Origin: Pieris napi
Lineage: Eukaryota > Arthropoda > Insecta > Lepidoptera > Pieridae
NCBI RefSeq assembly: GCF_905475465.1
Contig: NC_062243.1
Location: forward strand, 2,923,501-2,987,500
Length of the DNA: 64,000 nt
Reading direction: 5' to 3'
Part shown: piece after piece, positions 44,185 to 54,700 of the stretch
How positions within the stretch are numbered: position 1 is the stretch's first letter
Layout of the letters: each line of letters starts with the position of its first letter
The notes under the pieces: model-generated
The model's input: the letters and a program-made list of their open reading frames with translations, nothing else
What the model was told of the DNA's origin: nothing
Databases searched by the model: none
Position numbers and translations under genes: made by a program

Positions 44185-44841
44185 GTTAGTATATGAATAT
44201 TTGGTCGCCGAAGGCGACCAGGATGCCGAGAAGCCGAGGCTTGAATAAACAAATATTATTTTGATCGAAGCTGTCCAAAAAAATAAATATTATTTAGATG
44301 GGTTAGGTAAGGTTAGGTTAGGTTAGGTTAGTATATGAATATTTGGTCGCCTTCGGCGACCAGGGTGCCGAGAAGCCGAGGCTTGATTAAACAATTATTA
44401 TTTAGATCGGAGCTGTCCAAAAAAACAAATATTAATTTGATGGGTTAGGTTAGGTTAGGTTAGGTTTGGTTAGGTTAGTATATGAATATTTGGTCGACGA
44501 GTTTCCGAGGCTTGAATAAACAATTATTATTTAGATCGGAGCTGTCCAAAAAAACAAATATTATTTAGATGGGTTAGGTTAGGTTAGGTTAGTATATGAA
44601 TATTTGGTCGACGAGTTTCCGAGGCTTGAATAAACAATTATTATTTAGATCGGAGCTGTCCAAAAAAACAAATATTATTTAGATGGGTTAGGTTAGGTTA
44701 GGTTAGGTTAGGTTAGTATATGAATATTTGGTCGACGAGTTTCCGAGGCTTGAATAAACAATTATTATTGAGATCGGAGCTGTCCAAAAAAACAAATAAT
44801 TTAGATGGGTTAGGTTAGGTTAGGTTAGGTTTGGTTAGGTT
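44185..44841 (+). repeat. Satellite array with embedded TTAGG repeats
   Basis: Five units begin at GTATATGAATATTTGG (44189, 44331, 44478, 44592 and 44716), so lengths are 142, 147, 114, 124 and about 125 bp. Each ends in 3-6 TTAGG-type repeats after ATTTAGATGGG. The first unit carries GGTCGCCGAAGGCGACC and the second GGTCGCCTTCGGCGACC, a hairpin with its loop inverted. Later units replace it with GGTCGACGAGTTTCCG. Variants TTTGG and TAAGG occur. Confidence 0.93.
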
Positions 44842-45683
44842 CCCCCCCTCCGCGGATGGATTTACCCGCGGCTCCTAGGCTTGTCGTGCCGGGGGGGCCC
44901 AGTACCTGGAGCGACCGCAGCAATGCCGTCGCAAAGGGGAAGCAAATAAGGAGGCTATACAGGCTGGCCTTTATCTTGGAGGCCAGTCTCTGGAGAGGGC
45001 ATCAGCGCCCAGCGGAGATAAGTCCGCTAGTCCCCGGCAAGCTGGAGAGATCACCTGATCTCAAAGGTGAGGCTGGGGGACCTTTGCTTTGTGCGGGGGG
45101 TGACTGGGGAGGGGGTCCATTTCGTTGCGATGCTACGCACTTGTTACTGGGCCTCGGCTGCTCTCGACTCTTTCTTTCGGGAAATATGCGAGATGCGGTG
45201 CACTGAAGCTAGTTGAGTTTTGGAATCAGCTGCTGCGTTGCAGCGTGGTAAGGTGATGGATACATCACGGCACTCAGTGGTTGTGGTGGAACTGTGGCGC
45301 GGTGGGCCGTGACGGCGATGTGTCGTCGTCGGTCAGGGGTCTCGACCCCCCGCCGGGCAAACTGGTACTTCGTGCAATTGTCGTGGACATGTCTCGCGGA
45401 TTGTACCTTGCCAGTGGGCTTGCCTTAACCGGCCGGTCCGAGTGGAAGGAAAACCACAATAAAAAACCCTGAATGTGCACGCGTTGTGGCGCCCTTTGAG
45501 GCCTCGCGTGACGCTGCACCCCCGCTCTTCCGAAGGGTAAGCGGGTCGTTCGATCAGTAAAGTCGAGCTTCTAGCGGCCAACCCTTGGATAATTCCCGAC
45601 CTCCAAGCGGTATTAGGGTTACTCGGGTGCAGGGGCCTCCGCCCGGGTGGACGTTTTATATCCCCCATGTACCTAAACCAAAT

Positions 45684-47762
45684 ATGGAAAATAATCAAAA
45701 CAAAACCAACTTAGAAGTAGAAGGAGATGGAGATGTTACGGAGAAGAGGTGGAGTAAAGAGGAAAAGCAGGAAAGTATAGAGAAGACGAGAAAGCTGCGA
45801 GTTGTTCTGGATCGACTGCCGATCCCAGACACATCTACAGCAATTGAGGAAAGCGCAACCGCGCGGATATCTGAGCCGGATGTCGAGTCGATGGTTAGTG
45901 TGTCGTCCACGCCATCGGCGAGCCGAGTCGGGTCACTGGACCGGGAGTCATTTGGCCGTTTCTGGAGCTGCAGATCAGCTCCCAAGAGAGGTAGAGAAGA
46001 GAGTGAGGGTAGTTCCACAGACACTCCCGGCTCCAAGGACCGGAAAAAGAAAGGACGAGTCAAGCCACCCACAACGGGAGAATACGTCGGCCTCGCTGCT
46101 GAAGAAGCCTACCGTAAGGCGCAGCGAGAAGAGAAGAGAACACGCGCTGAGGCCGAGATTCTGGTCTCAGTTGCGCAGGCTCGCAAGACCCGATCGACAT
46201 TGTCGCTATCGGAGAATGAAGAGTGTACCCTCTATGGAGGAGACAGATCGGACACGACAGCCACCGTCTTAAAACGGATGGAGGCCAGTCTCGAAGTGGT
46301 AACAAAAGTTGCCACTAAATCGAGCAACCTAAAAGGCGGCTTCGTTCAAGCCCTCAAACAAGCTGTACTTGACATAAGAAAGGATGCAGCTGCGCTCGCA
46401 CAGAAAACGATTTCAGAAGAGACGCGTGCGCTACGCGCGGACAATGAGCGCCTCCATCGTGAAATAGAGGAGCTCAAGAAGCGAATGGAGACGCAGATGC
46501 CGGGCCTCGAAGAGATGGAAGCCCGTATCTACCGAAATCTCGGGGAAAGGCTCAATGCACGCCTTGAGGACCTGGAGCCAAGGCTCAATCCCGCGCAACG
46601 AGTCCGTCCCCCGCTCGCGGCAGATATAGCCACAAAAGGCAGAGTCGAAGCAGTTGCTTCAATCCCAGCTACTGCCCGACAGGCCTCAGAAATGAAGAAA
46701 AATAGGAAGAAGAAGAAAGCCAAAGCATCTGGCGAGAGCAGTAAGAGTGTGCCCATACCAGAAGTGCCCTCTACGTCCGCCACCGTTGCGCTCCCTACAA
46801 ACCTAGGCGTTAAGAGCCGAGATGGCGAGAGCGCATGGGTTGTAGTTGGCAAACGAGGTAAGGATGTCAATGACCTGCCGACTTCGCCGAGAGTGCGCCA
46901 GGCACGCGCTAGTTCGAAGACTAGCCCGAAGAAGAAGGCTTCACCAAAGCTCCGGGTGACACGTTCTGCAGCCGTGAGCATTACATTAGCAAAAGAGGCC
47001 GAGCAGAAGGGGCTCACCTACGCCGACATTATAAAGGAAGCGAGGCAGAAGATCGACCTCAACGGCCTCGGCTTAGAGGCGGTCAAGTTCCGCCGTGGAG
47101 TGACCGGGGCCGCCATACTACTAATTCCCGGTACTGGGAAGGACGGCGTCGCAAACTCTCTCGCGGACAAATTAAAGGAGGTACTGCCCGCAGAAAGCGT
47201 AAAAGTGGCTAGACCTCAAAAAGTTACGAGCGTCCGCATATCCGGACTAGATGACTCAGTCACAGCCGAGGAAATCCGTCTTGCGGTATCGGCAAAAGGA
47301 GAGTGCCCCACAGATCAAATTCGGGTGAGTGGAGTCCGCCCGGACAGAAGTGGGCTCTCCGCGGCGTGGGTGACGTGCCCGATCACAGCTGCAAAGAAGC
47401 TGACCGAAGGAAGGTTGCTCGTCGGATGGGTGGCGGCGCGTGTTGCCGTCCATATGCCCAGAGAGCTACGCTGCTACAGGTGCCTGGAGAAGGGACACGT
47501 TGCGGTCCGATGCACGGCGGAAGACCGCAGCCTACAGTGCTACAGATGCGGAATAGCCGGCCATAAAGCGGCAGAATGCACGGGAAAGGTCCAGTGCACT
47601 ATTTGTGTGGCATCCGGTAGGAAGGCCGATCATCGTTTGGGAGGTCTCTCATGCTCGGCCCCCAAAAAGAGGATGCCTAGGAGAGTGCCCTCATCGAAGG
47701 CACCCCATCCCAACCCGAGCGGGGATAATAGTATGGAGACGGACGGGGCTGTAGTCAACTGA
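45684..47762 (+). CDS. SART-like ORF1 protein (gag-like)
   Basis: 692 residues from the ATG at 45684. An open frame extends further up to about 45585 without an ATG. The first 350 residues are charged, with an acidic/basic coiled-coil-like segment at about residues 230-300. The middle is K- and S-rich and may hold a nuclear signal (K-K-N-R-K-K-K-K-A-K at about 334-343). Three zinc knuckles close the protein at about 595-665 (C-Y-R-C-L-E-K-G-H…C, C-Y-R-C-G-I-A-G-H…C, C-T-I-C…H…C). In SART/TRAS elements ORF1p binds element RNA and helps telomere targeting. The stop TGA is followed one base later by the ORF2 ATG. Confidence 0.88.
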   Translation: MENNQNKTNLEVEGDGDVTEKRWSKEEKQESIEKTRKLRVVLDRLPIPDTSTAIEESATARISEPDVESMVSVSSTPSASRVGSLDRESFGRFWSCRSAPKRGREESEGSSTDTPGSKDRKKKGRVKPPTTGEYVGLAAEEAYRKAQREEKRTRAEAEILVSVAQARKTRSTLSLSENEECTLYGGDRSDTTATVLKRMEASLEVVTKVATKSSNLKGGFVQALKQAVLDIRKDAAALAQKTISEETRALRADNERLHREIEELKKRMETQMPGLEEMEARIYRNLGERLNARLEDLEPRLNPAQRVRPPLAADIATKGRVEAVASIPATARQASEMKKNRKKKKAKASGESSKSVPIPEVPSTSATVALPTNLGVKSRDGESAWVVVGKRGKDVNDLPTSPRVRQARASSKTSPKKKASPKLRVTRSAAVSITLAKEAEQKGLTYADIIKEARQKIDLNGLGLEAVKFRRGVTGAAILLIPGTGKDGVANSLADKLKEVLPAESVKVARPQKVTSVRISGLDDSVTAEEIRLAVSAKGECPTDQIRVSGVRPDRSGLSAAWVTCPITAAKKLTEGRLLVGWVAARVAVHMPRELRCYRCLEKGHVAVRCTAEDRSLQCYRCGIAGHKAAECTGKVQCTICVASGRKADHRLGGLSCSAPKKRMPRRVPSSKAPHPNPSGDNSMETDGAVVN

Positions 47763-47763
47763 T

Positions 47764-50700
47764 ATGGTCTTTAATTTCCTACAGGCGAACATTAACCACT
47801 GCGCCGCCGCTCAGAATTTGCTGGTTCAGAGCGTGGCGGAGTGGTCCATAGACGTAGGCGTCATTAGCGAACCGTACGCAGCACCTGATCGCCCAAATTG
47901 GGTCTCGGATCGCTGTGGTCTGGTCTCTATCGTTGCTGCCAGCAATTCAGAGTGCCACCTCAGGAACGTTTCGAAAGGAGACGGCTGGGTAGCAGCCAAC
48001 TTGGGCCAGCAGAAAGTTGTAGCGGTTTATTTCTCTCCAAATAAACCAATCAGTGAATTCGAGTCCTTCCTGGCTAGCATGGATAGTATTGTAAGGCAAG
48101 GCGCGCCTGGCGGGGTCTTGGTTGCCGGAGACCTGAACGCGAAGTCTGTGGCGTGGGGTTCCCCAGTTAGAAATTGCCGCGGGGACGTGCTAGTAGAATG
48201 GTTGGCATCCTGCAACCTCGTCGTACTGAATGTCGGCTCGGAATGGACGTGTTGCAGAGAATCGGGAGCTTCAGTGGTGGATGTGACCTTTGCCACCCCC
48301 GCCCTTGCGTGTCGTGTACGGGATTGGAGAGTGGAGACGGGGGTGGAAACGCTCTCCGACCATCGATATATACGTTTCAGCGTTCACCCCCCCTCGTCGT
48401 CGGTGCCTCCCGTCCGGGAGGGAGCTCCGCGTGAGATAGGCCCTAGATGGGCTTTAAAAGCTTTAAACAGAGAAGACTTGGTGGTAGCAACTGTGGTGAG
48501 CTCCTGGTGTCCTGCCGCTGGAGCTCGGAGTATTGACGAGAAAGTGATCTCGCTGGAAGGGGCTTGGAAAGAGATATCGGATGCCTCGATGCCTAGATCT
48601 CAGCGTCCTACTGTTCGAAAGTATGTTTATTGGTGGAGCGCAGGTCTGAGCAGACTCCGCAAGGCATGCACTGAGGCGCGAAGACGCCTGCGAAGGTACA
48701 GAAGGAGAAGTGGAGCCATTCTCGGTGGCGACGAAGAAGCGAGGCTTCGTGCGGACTTGCAGCAAGCGAAGAGGACACTGAAGAAGGAGATCAGTGAGGC
48801 CAAGGAGCGGGCTTGGGAGGAATTCCTGTCCATTCTGGACCTCGACCCCTGGGGCCGGCCGTATAAGACGGTTATGGCAAAAATGCGTCCATGGACCCCG
48901 CCAATCACCGAGGGAATGGAGCCGTCTCTCCTGGCTAAGGTCGTAGAAACGCTTTTCCCACCGGCATCGGCAATGTCGGACACAATGAGACCCTATGCTA
49001 CCAGAGACATAGAGGAGGAGGACGACGAAGCGTCGGAGGTTACAGAGGAGGAGCTGGTTGCTGCGGCGGAACGAGCTGCGCTCAAAAAGACGGCGCCAGG
49101 CCCGGACGGGGTACACGGAAAGGTCTTGGCTCTCTCCCTCCGCCACGGGCTTCTGGAAAGGTTCCGATCTCTTTTGACTGACTGTATAAAAAGAGGGTCC
49201 TTTCCACAAATATGGAAAGATGGACGCTTGGTCCTCTTAAGGAAAATCGACAAACCGGCCGACTCGCCCTCAGGCTACAGGCCGATCGTACTCTTGAACG
49301 AGGCGGGCAAAATTTTCGAGCGCATAATTTCCGTGCGCATAGGGCGCCACCTGACATCGGTTGGACCCGATCTGTCGGACTGTCAATTTGGCTTCCGGTC
49401 GAGAAGGTCCACCATGGACGCCATTGCCCGCCTCCGAGAAATCACGGAAGAAATAACATTAAAAGGTGGCGTTGCGATCGCGGTGTCGCTCGACATCGCC
49501 AACGCGTTCAATACCATACCTTGGGAGGCGATCACTAATGGTCTCCGATACCATGGGGTGCCCATTTATTTGAGGACACTGGTCGCCGAGTACCTGCAAG
49601 GAAGGAAAATCATATATCCCGGTAGGGATGGCTGGAGGAGACATCAGGTGCGATGCGGTGTTCCACAGGGGTCGGTGTTAGGGCCACTGTTGTGGAACAT
49701 CGGATATGACAGGGTCTTGAGGGGGGTGCTGATTCGTGGTGTGCAAGTTTTATGCTACGCGGACGACACACTCGTCGTGGCTTCCGGCGACTCTTTTAGG
49801 GAGGCTTCCCTCAGAGCGACAGCAGGCGTTGCGCAGATAGTGGGTCGCATTCGTAGTTTGGGCTTGCGTGTCGCCCTTAAAAAATCAGAGGCCATTGCCT
49901 TCTACGGCCCCCGGAGATCTCGCCCCCCGGACGCCCAAATCGTCGTTGGAGGGGTCCCGATTGATATAGGAATGCGGCTTAAATACCTGGGCCTATTGCT
50001 TGACCCCAAATGGTCGTTCAAGAATCATTTCATAGAATTGACGCCGAAACTGGAAGCGACAGCCATGGCGCTGAGTCGCATCATGCCCAACATTGGCGGG
50101 CCGCGTGAATCGTGCCGAAAGTTATTCGCCGGTATCGTCAGAGCGAAAGCCCTATACGGCTGCCCAATATGGGCGAATGCAACGGGCCTTAACACGCAGA
50201 ATAAGGCGCTGATCAGACGGACGCAACGCACGATTTCATTGCGTGTGGCAAGAGCATACCGCACCGTTTCCTTTGACGCAGTTTGTGTGATAGCAGGAAC
50301 ATGCCCTTGGTACCACGATGCGGTAGCACTAGCCGATGTTTACTGGAGGAGAAACCACTGGCGGGGGCGCGGAGAAGAGCCGCCCTTCGAGGTAACTAAG
50401 CAGTGGCGAACTGAATCGCACGAAGTCGCGATACGAAACTGGAGTGCCGATCTGACAAATGCAAGCGCGGGCCTGTGGACCCTCGAGGCCATACGGCCCG
50501 TCCTCAAAGAATGGCTTGACAGACGATGGGGGTCACTGAGATACCACCTGATCCAGCTACTAACTGGACACGGATGCTTTGGCAAATACCTTTGCCAGGT
50601 GGCTCGCCGAGAGGCAAACCCCCTTTGCCACCACTGCGGGTGTCAAAATGACACGCCGCAGCATACTCTGGAGGAGTGTCCAGCGTGGGAGTCCGAGAGG

Positions 50701-50922
50701 AGCGCTCTGCTCTCCTCAATAAATGTGACCGACTTGACACTCCCAAATTTAGTGTCCGTCATGGTAAGGGATAGACGAGCCTGGCAGGCGGTCGAAGCCT
50801 TCGCCGAGGCTGTCCTGCAGGCGAAAGAAACCAGCGAGCGAGCCCGGGAGGCTGACCCTACGGCGCCGCCTTTAAGGAAGAAACGTACCGCGCGTAGCCG
50901 TCGCGACTTTCTGCGTCGCTGA
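47764..50922 (+). CDS. SART-like ORF2 protein (EN, RT)
   Basis: 1,052 residues, intact. AP endonuclease residues: Asn9 (L-Q-A-N), Glu36 (S-E-P), Asp123 (A-G-D-L-N) and His200 (S-D-H-R). Reverse transcriptase: S-L-D-I-A-N-A-F at about 574-581, G-V-P-Q-G-S-V-L-G-P, and Y-A-D-D at about 664-667. The C-terminal zinc motif C-X2-C-X8-H-X4-C lies at about residue 955. No RNase H domain is seen. The endonuclease would nick the telomeric repeat and the reverse transcriptase copy element RNA from that nick. The ATG is one base after the ORF1 stop (TGATATG), fitting stop-restart translation as described for SART1. Confidence 0.92.
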   Translation: MVFNFLQANINHCAAAQNLLVQSVAEWSIDVGVISEPYAAPDRPNWVSDRCGLVSIVAASNSECHLRNVSKGDGWVAANLGQQKVVAVYFSPNKPISEFESFLASMDSIVRQGAPGGVLVAGDLNAKSVAWGSPVRNCRGDVLVEWLASCNLVVLNVGSEWTCCRESGASVVDVTFATPALACRVRDWRVETGVETLSDHRYIRFSVHPPSSSVPPVREGAPREIGPRWALKALNREDLVVATVVSSWCPAAGARSIDEKVISLEGAWKEISDASMPRSQRPTVRKYVYWWSAGLSRLRKACTEARRRLRRYRRRSGAILGGDEEARLRADLQQAKRTLKKEISEAKERAWEEFLSILDLDPWGRPYKTVMAKMRPWTPPITEGMEPSLLAKVVETLFPPASAMSDTMRPYATRDIEEEDDEASEVTEEELVAAAERAALKKTAPGPDGVHGKVLALSLRHGLLERFRSLLTDCIKRGSFPQIWKDGRLVLLRKIDKPADSPSGYRPIVLLNEAGKIFERIISVRIGRHLTSVGPDLSDCQFGFRSRRSTMDAIARLREITEEITLKGGVAIAVSLDIANAFNTIPWEAITNGLRYHGVPIYLRTLVAEYLQGRKIIYPGRDGWRRHQVRCGVPQGSVLGPLLWNIGYDRVLRGVLIRGVQVLCYADDTLVVASGDSFREASLRATAGVAQIVGRIRSLGLRVALKKSEAIAFYGPRRSRPPDAQIVVGGVPIDIGMRLKYLGLLLDPKWSFKNHFIELTPKLEATAMALSRIMPNIGGPRESCRKLFAGIVRAKALYGCPIWANATGLNTQNKALIRRTQRTISLRVARAYRTVSFDAVCVIAGTCPWYHDAVALADVYWRRNHWRGRGEEPPFEVTKQWRTESHEVAIRNWSADLTNASAGLWTLEAIRPVLKEWLDRRWGSLRYHLIQLLTGHGCFGKYLCQVARREANPLCHHCGCQNDTPQHTLEECPAWESERSALLSSINVTDLTLPNLVSVMVRDRRAWQAVEAFAEAVLQAKETSERAREADPTAPPLRKKRTARSRRDFLRR

Positions 50923-51204
50923 CGTCATACAGAGATATATAGGGCTTTTTATTAGGAGTGCTGCGCGCTAATTGGCGCCACGCAGCATGCGCAAGCTGGA
51001 AAGTGGGTTCAGGCCTGAAAAGGCTATTACCACGACCCAGCTACAGACACGCTACGGATTGGGCCCTGGTGGTTTTAGTGGGTATGGGGTCATCGCTTTT
51101 TATGACCTTGACCCCCACACTCCCCGCGCCACTCACACTTTGCCCAGGCGCGGGGGCCCGTAAGCGGGTTTCCCCAGGTAAAAAAAAAAAAAAAAAAAAA
51201 AAAA

Positions 51205-51326
51205 GGTTTGGTTAGGTTAGTATATGAATATTTGGCCGACGAGTTTCCGTGGCTTGAATAAAAAATTATTATTTAGATCGGAGCTGTCCAAAAAAAACAA
51301 ATATTATTTAGATGGGTTAGGATAGG
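51205..51326 (+). repeat. Satellite unit between two retroelements
   Basis: One unit (GTATATGAATATTTGG from 51220, GAGCTGTCC, ATTTAGATGGG) with TTTGG/TTAGG repeats at its left and GGTTAGGATAGG at its right. It separates the SART-like element from R1-like copy A. Confidence 0.9.
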
Positions 51327-51703
51327 TTTTTTTTTTTTTTTTTTTTTTTTTTGCACCTAATAGGCCTACCTTCCCCGGCTACTTTATCGCACAGGGTCGT
51401 TGTCTAAGCTAAACTTCCATCATTTCTATCATCCTTCCTCAAAATAATTGACACACAGCTTTATTTTTTATTAGGGTTTTACACATAATATCAGTATCAC
51501 AGTTTCAGTTACATTTTTTAATATCCTATTTTTATCTTTTTCTTTACTCTATCTATTTATCCTTACATTTCTATCACAGTCAGTCTCTTATTTTCCTACT
51601 TTTATCTATATCCTTACATTAATTATTTTCAACACATTCCTATCCAGAGACGGGGCCCGCGACGCGGGCGGCTTTTACTTTTCCGTGAGTATTCTTATAA
51701 TAC

Positions 51704-54700
51704 TCATTGGCAAGTGGGCGCCGGCCGCCTCGCGGTCCCCGCCCCGGCCTTACTCTCATTGAACTTAGCTGTTCTTTTGGTAATTTTTTGGCAAAAATCC
51801 TCCAGGTGCGATCTGTTACAGACTAGCATGTCGGGCAGTCCCTGAAGACTAAGCGACATGCCCGTCATCTGTTCCAGGTCGCATCTGGAGGAGGCAAAAA
51901 TGGGGCACTCCAGAAGTAGGTGTGGGATGGATTGTTCCACCCCACTCTCACATTCGCAGTCAGGTTTTTCTTTCAGCCTGAAACGGCACAGGTACTCGGC
52001 AAAGGGCCCATGGCCTGTGAGGACCTGTGCCATCCCGGGACTGAATCTTTTCTCTCGTATTTGTTTATGTGCCCTTGTAATATTTGGCAGGAACAGTTTG
52101 GTTATTCCCCCTGTTATCCCTTCCTTATATCTTCGATCCCATTCTTCTATAGTTTTTCTTCTCACTTCTTTCCTGATGTATGAGAGCGGGTACTCTACGT
52201 GAGCTGCTTTGACTTTCGAGGTCTCCGCAGCGGCTCTCGCGAGTTCGTCCGCCCTCTCATTCCCCTCCGTGCCGACGTGCGCTTTCACCCAGTGGAGTTT
52301 AATATTCTGGCCCTTTTTTAGGCTCTCCACCAGGTGTCTGCGGATCTCGACTACTCGGGGGTTTCGAGAGCGTCCGCCCGCAATCGCCTCGAGCGAAGAC
52401 CGCGAGTCGCTGCAGATGTTCACGTCAGTACCCGCTATCATCGCCTCCCTCACTGCACCGACGACAGCTGCCAGCTCTGCTTGATACACGGTACAGTAAG
52501 GGGCCATCTTAATCTTTTTCCATTTTCGCTCTCTTCCTCCTTCCCATTTCGTCCATGCTGCCCCTACTCCTTTTTCCGTCTTACTACCGTCTGTGTAGAT
52601 AGCTGTTTTGTCGTCATTTTGTATTAGGCCAGGGTCAGTTGTGATGGTGAAGCTTATCTCCGGTTTTTCCGCGGGATGGGGTTGTTCTAAAGCAGGTACG
52701 GCTCGCTCAATCCGGTCTCCTTCGCGTATGAACGGAGACGACCCCCTTCTGGCCTCAAACATCGCGGCGGCTTCTTCCACCCTGAGGTCGAGGGGCAGTA
52801 TCCCCGCCAATAGCGTCGCGGAATTTAGCGATGCCGTCCTGTAGGTCTTTGCTATTTTCTGTGCAAAAGCCCTCTGCACCGTCTCCAGTTTTTTCTTCGT
52901 GCACAGTTTCTTAACTGTCGGTGCCCAGGCTGCCGACGCGTACGTAACTATCGGCTCTATGACGGCTTGGTATACCTGGTGTACCATGTCTCCCGTCATT
53001 CCCCATTCCAGCTTCGCCATTCTAGCTACTTTTTTATGAATATCCGCCGCTTTTCTTGTGACATTTTGCACATGCTTGTTAAACGTTAGCCCTTCGTCTA
53101 TAGTCAGCCCCAGTAATTTAATTTCCTTCTCTAATGCTATGTCCTGTCCATTCATTCTTATTCTTGGGGTATCGAACTTCAATCTTCGCGTCAGGACCAT
53201 TGCTTTGGTTTTTTGTGGCGCGAAGTTGAGCTTGTTCTCGATACCCCACTTCCTCACATACTCGAGGGCAACGTTCGCTCGGTTTTCGATGGAGTGCGTG
53301 TCCGTTCCGCTGAACATCAGCACAACATCGTCTGCGAAAGCCTGTGCATATGTCCCATCTTCTTCTAGTTCGACCAGTAGTGGGTCGAGCAAGATGTTCC
53401 AGAAGGTGGGGCCGCTAATCGAGCCCTGAATGCATCCCTTTTCAGGTTGCCTCACACTCTCTCTGTTTGCGTAGCGGACCACCACCTTCCTGCCTTTGAA
53501 GTAGTCTTCCACTACCAGCCTTAGTTGCTTGGGACAGTCTTTCTTTGCTAGTTGGTACTTGATCGCCGGCCACCATGCGTTGTCGAAAGCCCCCTCGATA
53601 TCTAGCGACACCATCAGCACTATTTCCTTGTTTTTAATGTGGCTCCTCGCTTTTGTCAAGATATCGTAGAGGGCATCCTCCGTGCTCTTTCCTGGCATGA
53701 ATCCATACTGCCTCCTGCTCATCCTGGGGAGTAGGCTATGTCTTATTCTATTTATGATCACCTTTTCTAGGATCTTCCCCATGACTGGCAATAGGCCTAT
53801 TGGACGGTCGGATTTGGCGGCCGCGTAATCCTCCTTTCCTGGCTTCCTCAGTACCACTATCGTGCATTCCTTCCATAGATCGGGGAAGCATCCCACTTCG
53901 AGGCATTTATTGAAGATGGCCAAGGGAACCTCCGGGTTCGCCGTGATAGCTGCGCAGCAGATATCCGCAGTGAGTCCGTCAGCCCCCGGGGCCTTCCTCG
54001 GGTTGAAGCTTCTAGCAGTGCTGATGAGCTCCGCCATTGTGATTGGCACTTCATCAGCACTACTTCCCTGCAAGCTGCTGGTCATTTCCTCAACCGTTTT
54101 CCTCATTCTTTGATGGATGTCATCATCCATCTCACAATTGTCAGGCGGGAAGAATTTCTGTGCCAGCAGCTGCACCGATTCTTCGGAGTCCAGTGAAATG
54201 CCCTTCTCTATTAGCGTGGTGTCTTCCCTGATCCCTTCCGCCTTTCTTATTATTTTATATATTCTGTCCCATAAGCTTTCCCCTTCTTGCTTCGTGCAGA
54301 GTTTTTTCCACCCTTCCTTTTGAGCCCTTTCGATCTCTTCTTCGTATATCTTTTTTGCCTCCAGGTAGGCAGTTATTACGTACTCTCTCCTCCTGGGAGC
54401 TGCGTATGAGATCCGTTTCTTTTTCCTGACCATGTCTTTCTTAAGGGCCTCTATTTCTTTGTTCCACCAGGGTGGATTGAAGTTTTTTCTTTTTTGTTTA
54501 ATTTTGGGGATATGTTTTTCTGCGGCTTTTATAATTGATTTCGAATATTCCGTTACTGTGTTATTGACCCTGGCCTTCGTGTCCAGTTCTTTTATTTTGT
54601 CAGTATTTATTCCCTTATTTGTCATGTCCGTCCTTAACTTGTTCTTAAAATCCTCCCAGTCTGCATTTTTGGTACTGTATATGCGGGTCGTCTTCGGTAG

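Larger units (their letters stand above)
44842..51204 (+). mobile_element. SART-like R1-group LINE in TTAGG repeats
   Basis: Flanked by GGTTTGGTTAGGTT at 44828-44841 and 51205-51218, a 14-bp duplication made of telomeric repeat. It starts at a C run, has an 840-bp leader, two intact ORFs, a 3' UTR of about 255 bp and a 25-A tail. The sense strand runs with TTAGG, the orientation reported for the silkworm element SART1 (TRAS1 is opposite). The length of 6.4 kb is close to SART1. ORF content (three zinc knuckles in ORF1; EN, RT and C-terminal zinc motif in ORF2) fits. It looks potentially active. Confidence 0.88.

Noticed and set aside
44856..45206. A 116-codon ORF in the SART-like leader
   Set aside because: It is a GC-rich leader frame with no family resemblance. 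ORF1 of this element starts later, at 45684.
46529..50746. Several long minus-strand ORFs inside the SART-like element
   Set aside because: These are mirror frames of the GC-rich ORF1 and ORF2 and contain none of the expected motifs.
51327..51352. A simple poly-T microsatellite
   Set aside because: It is the complement of the poly(A) tail of R1-like copy A, next to the 3' UTR and a target duplication. The same holds for 58161-58203.
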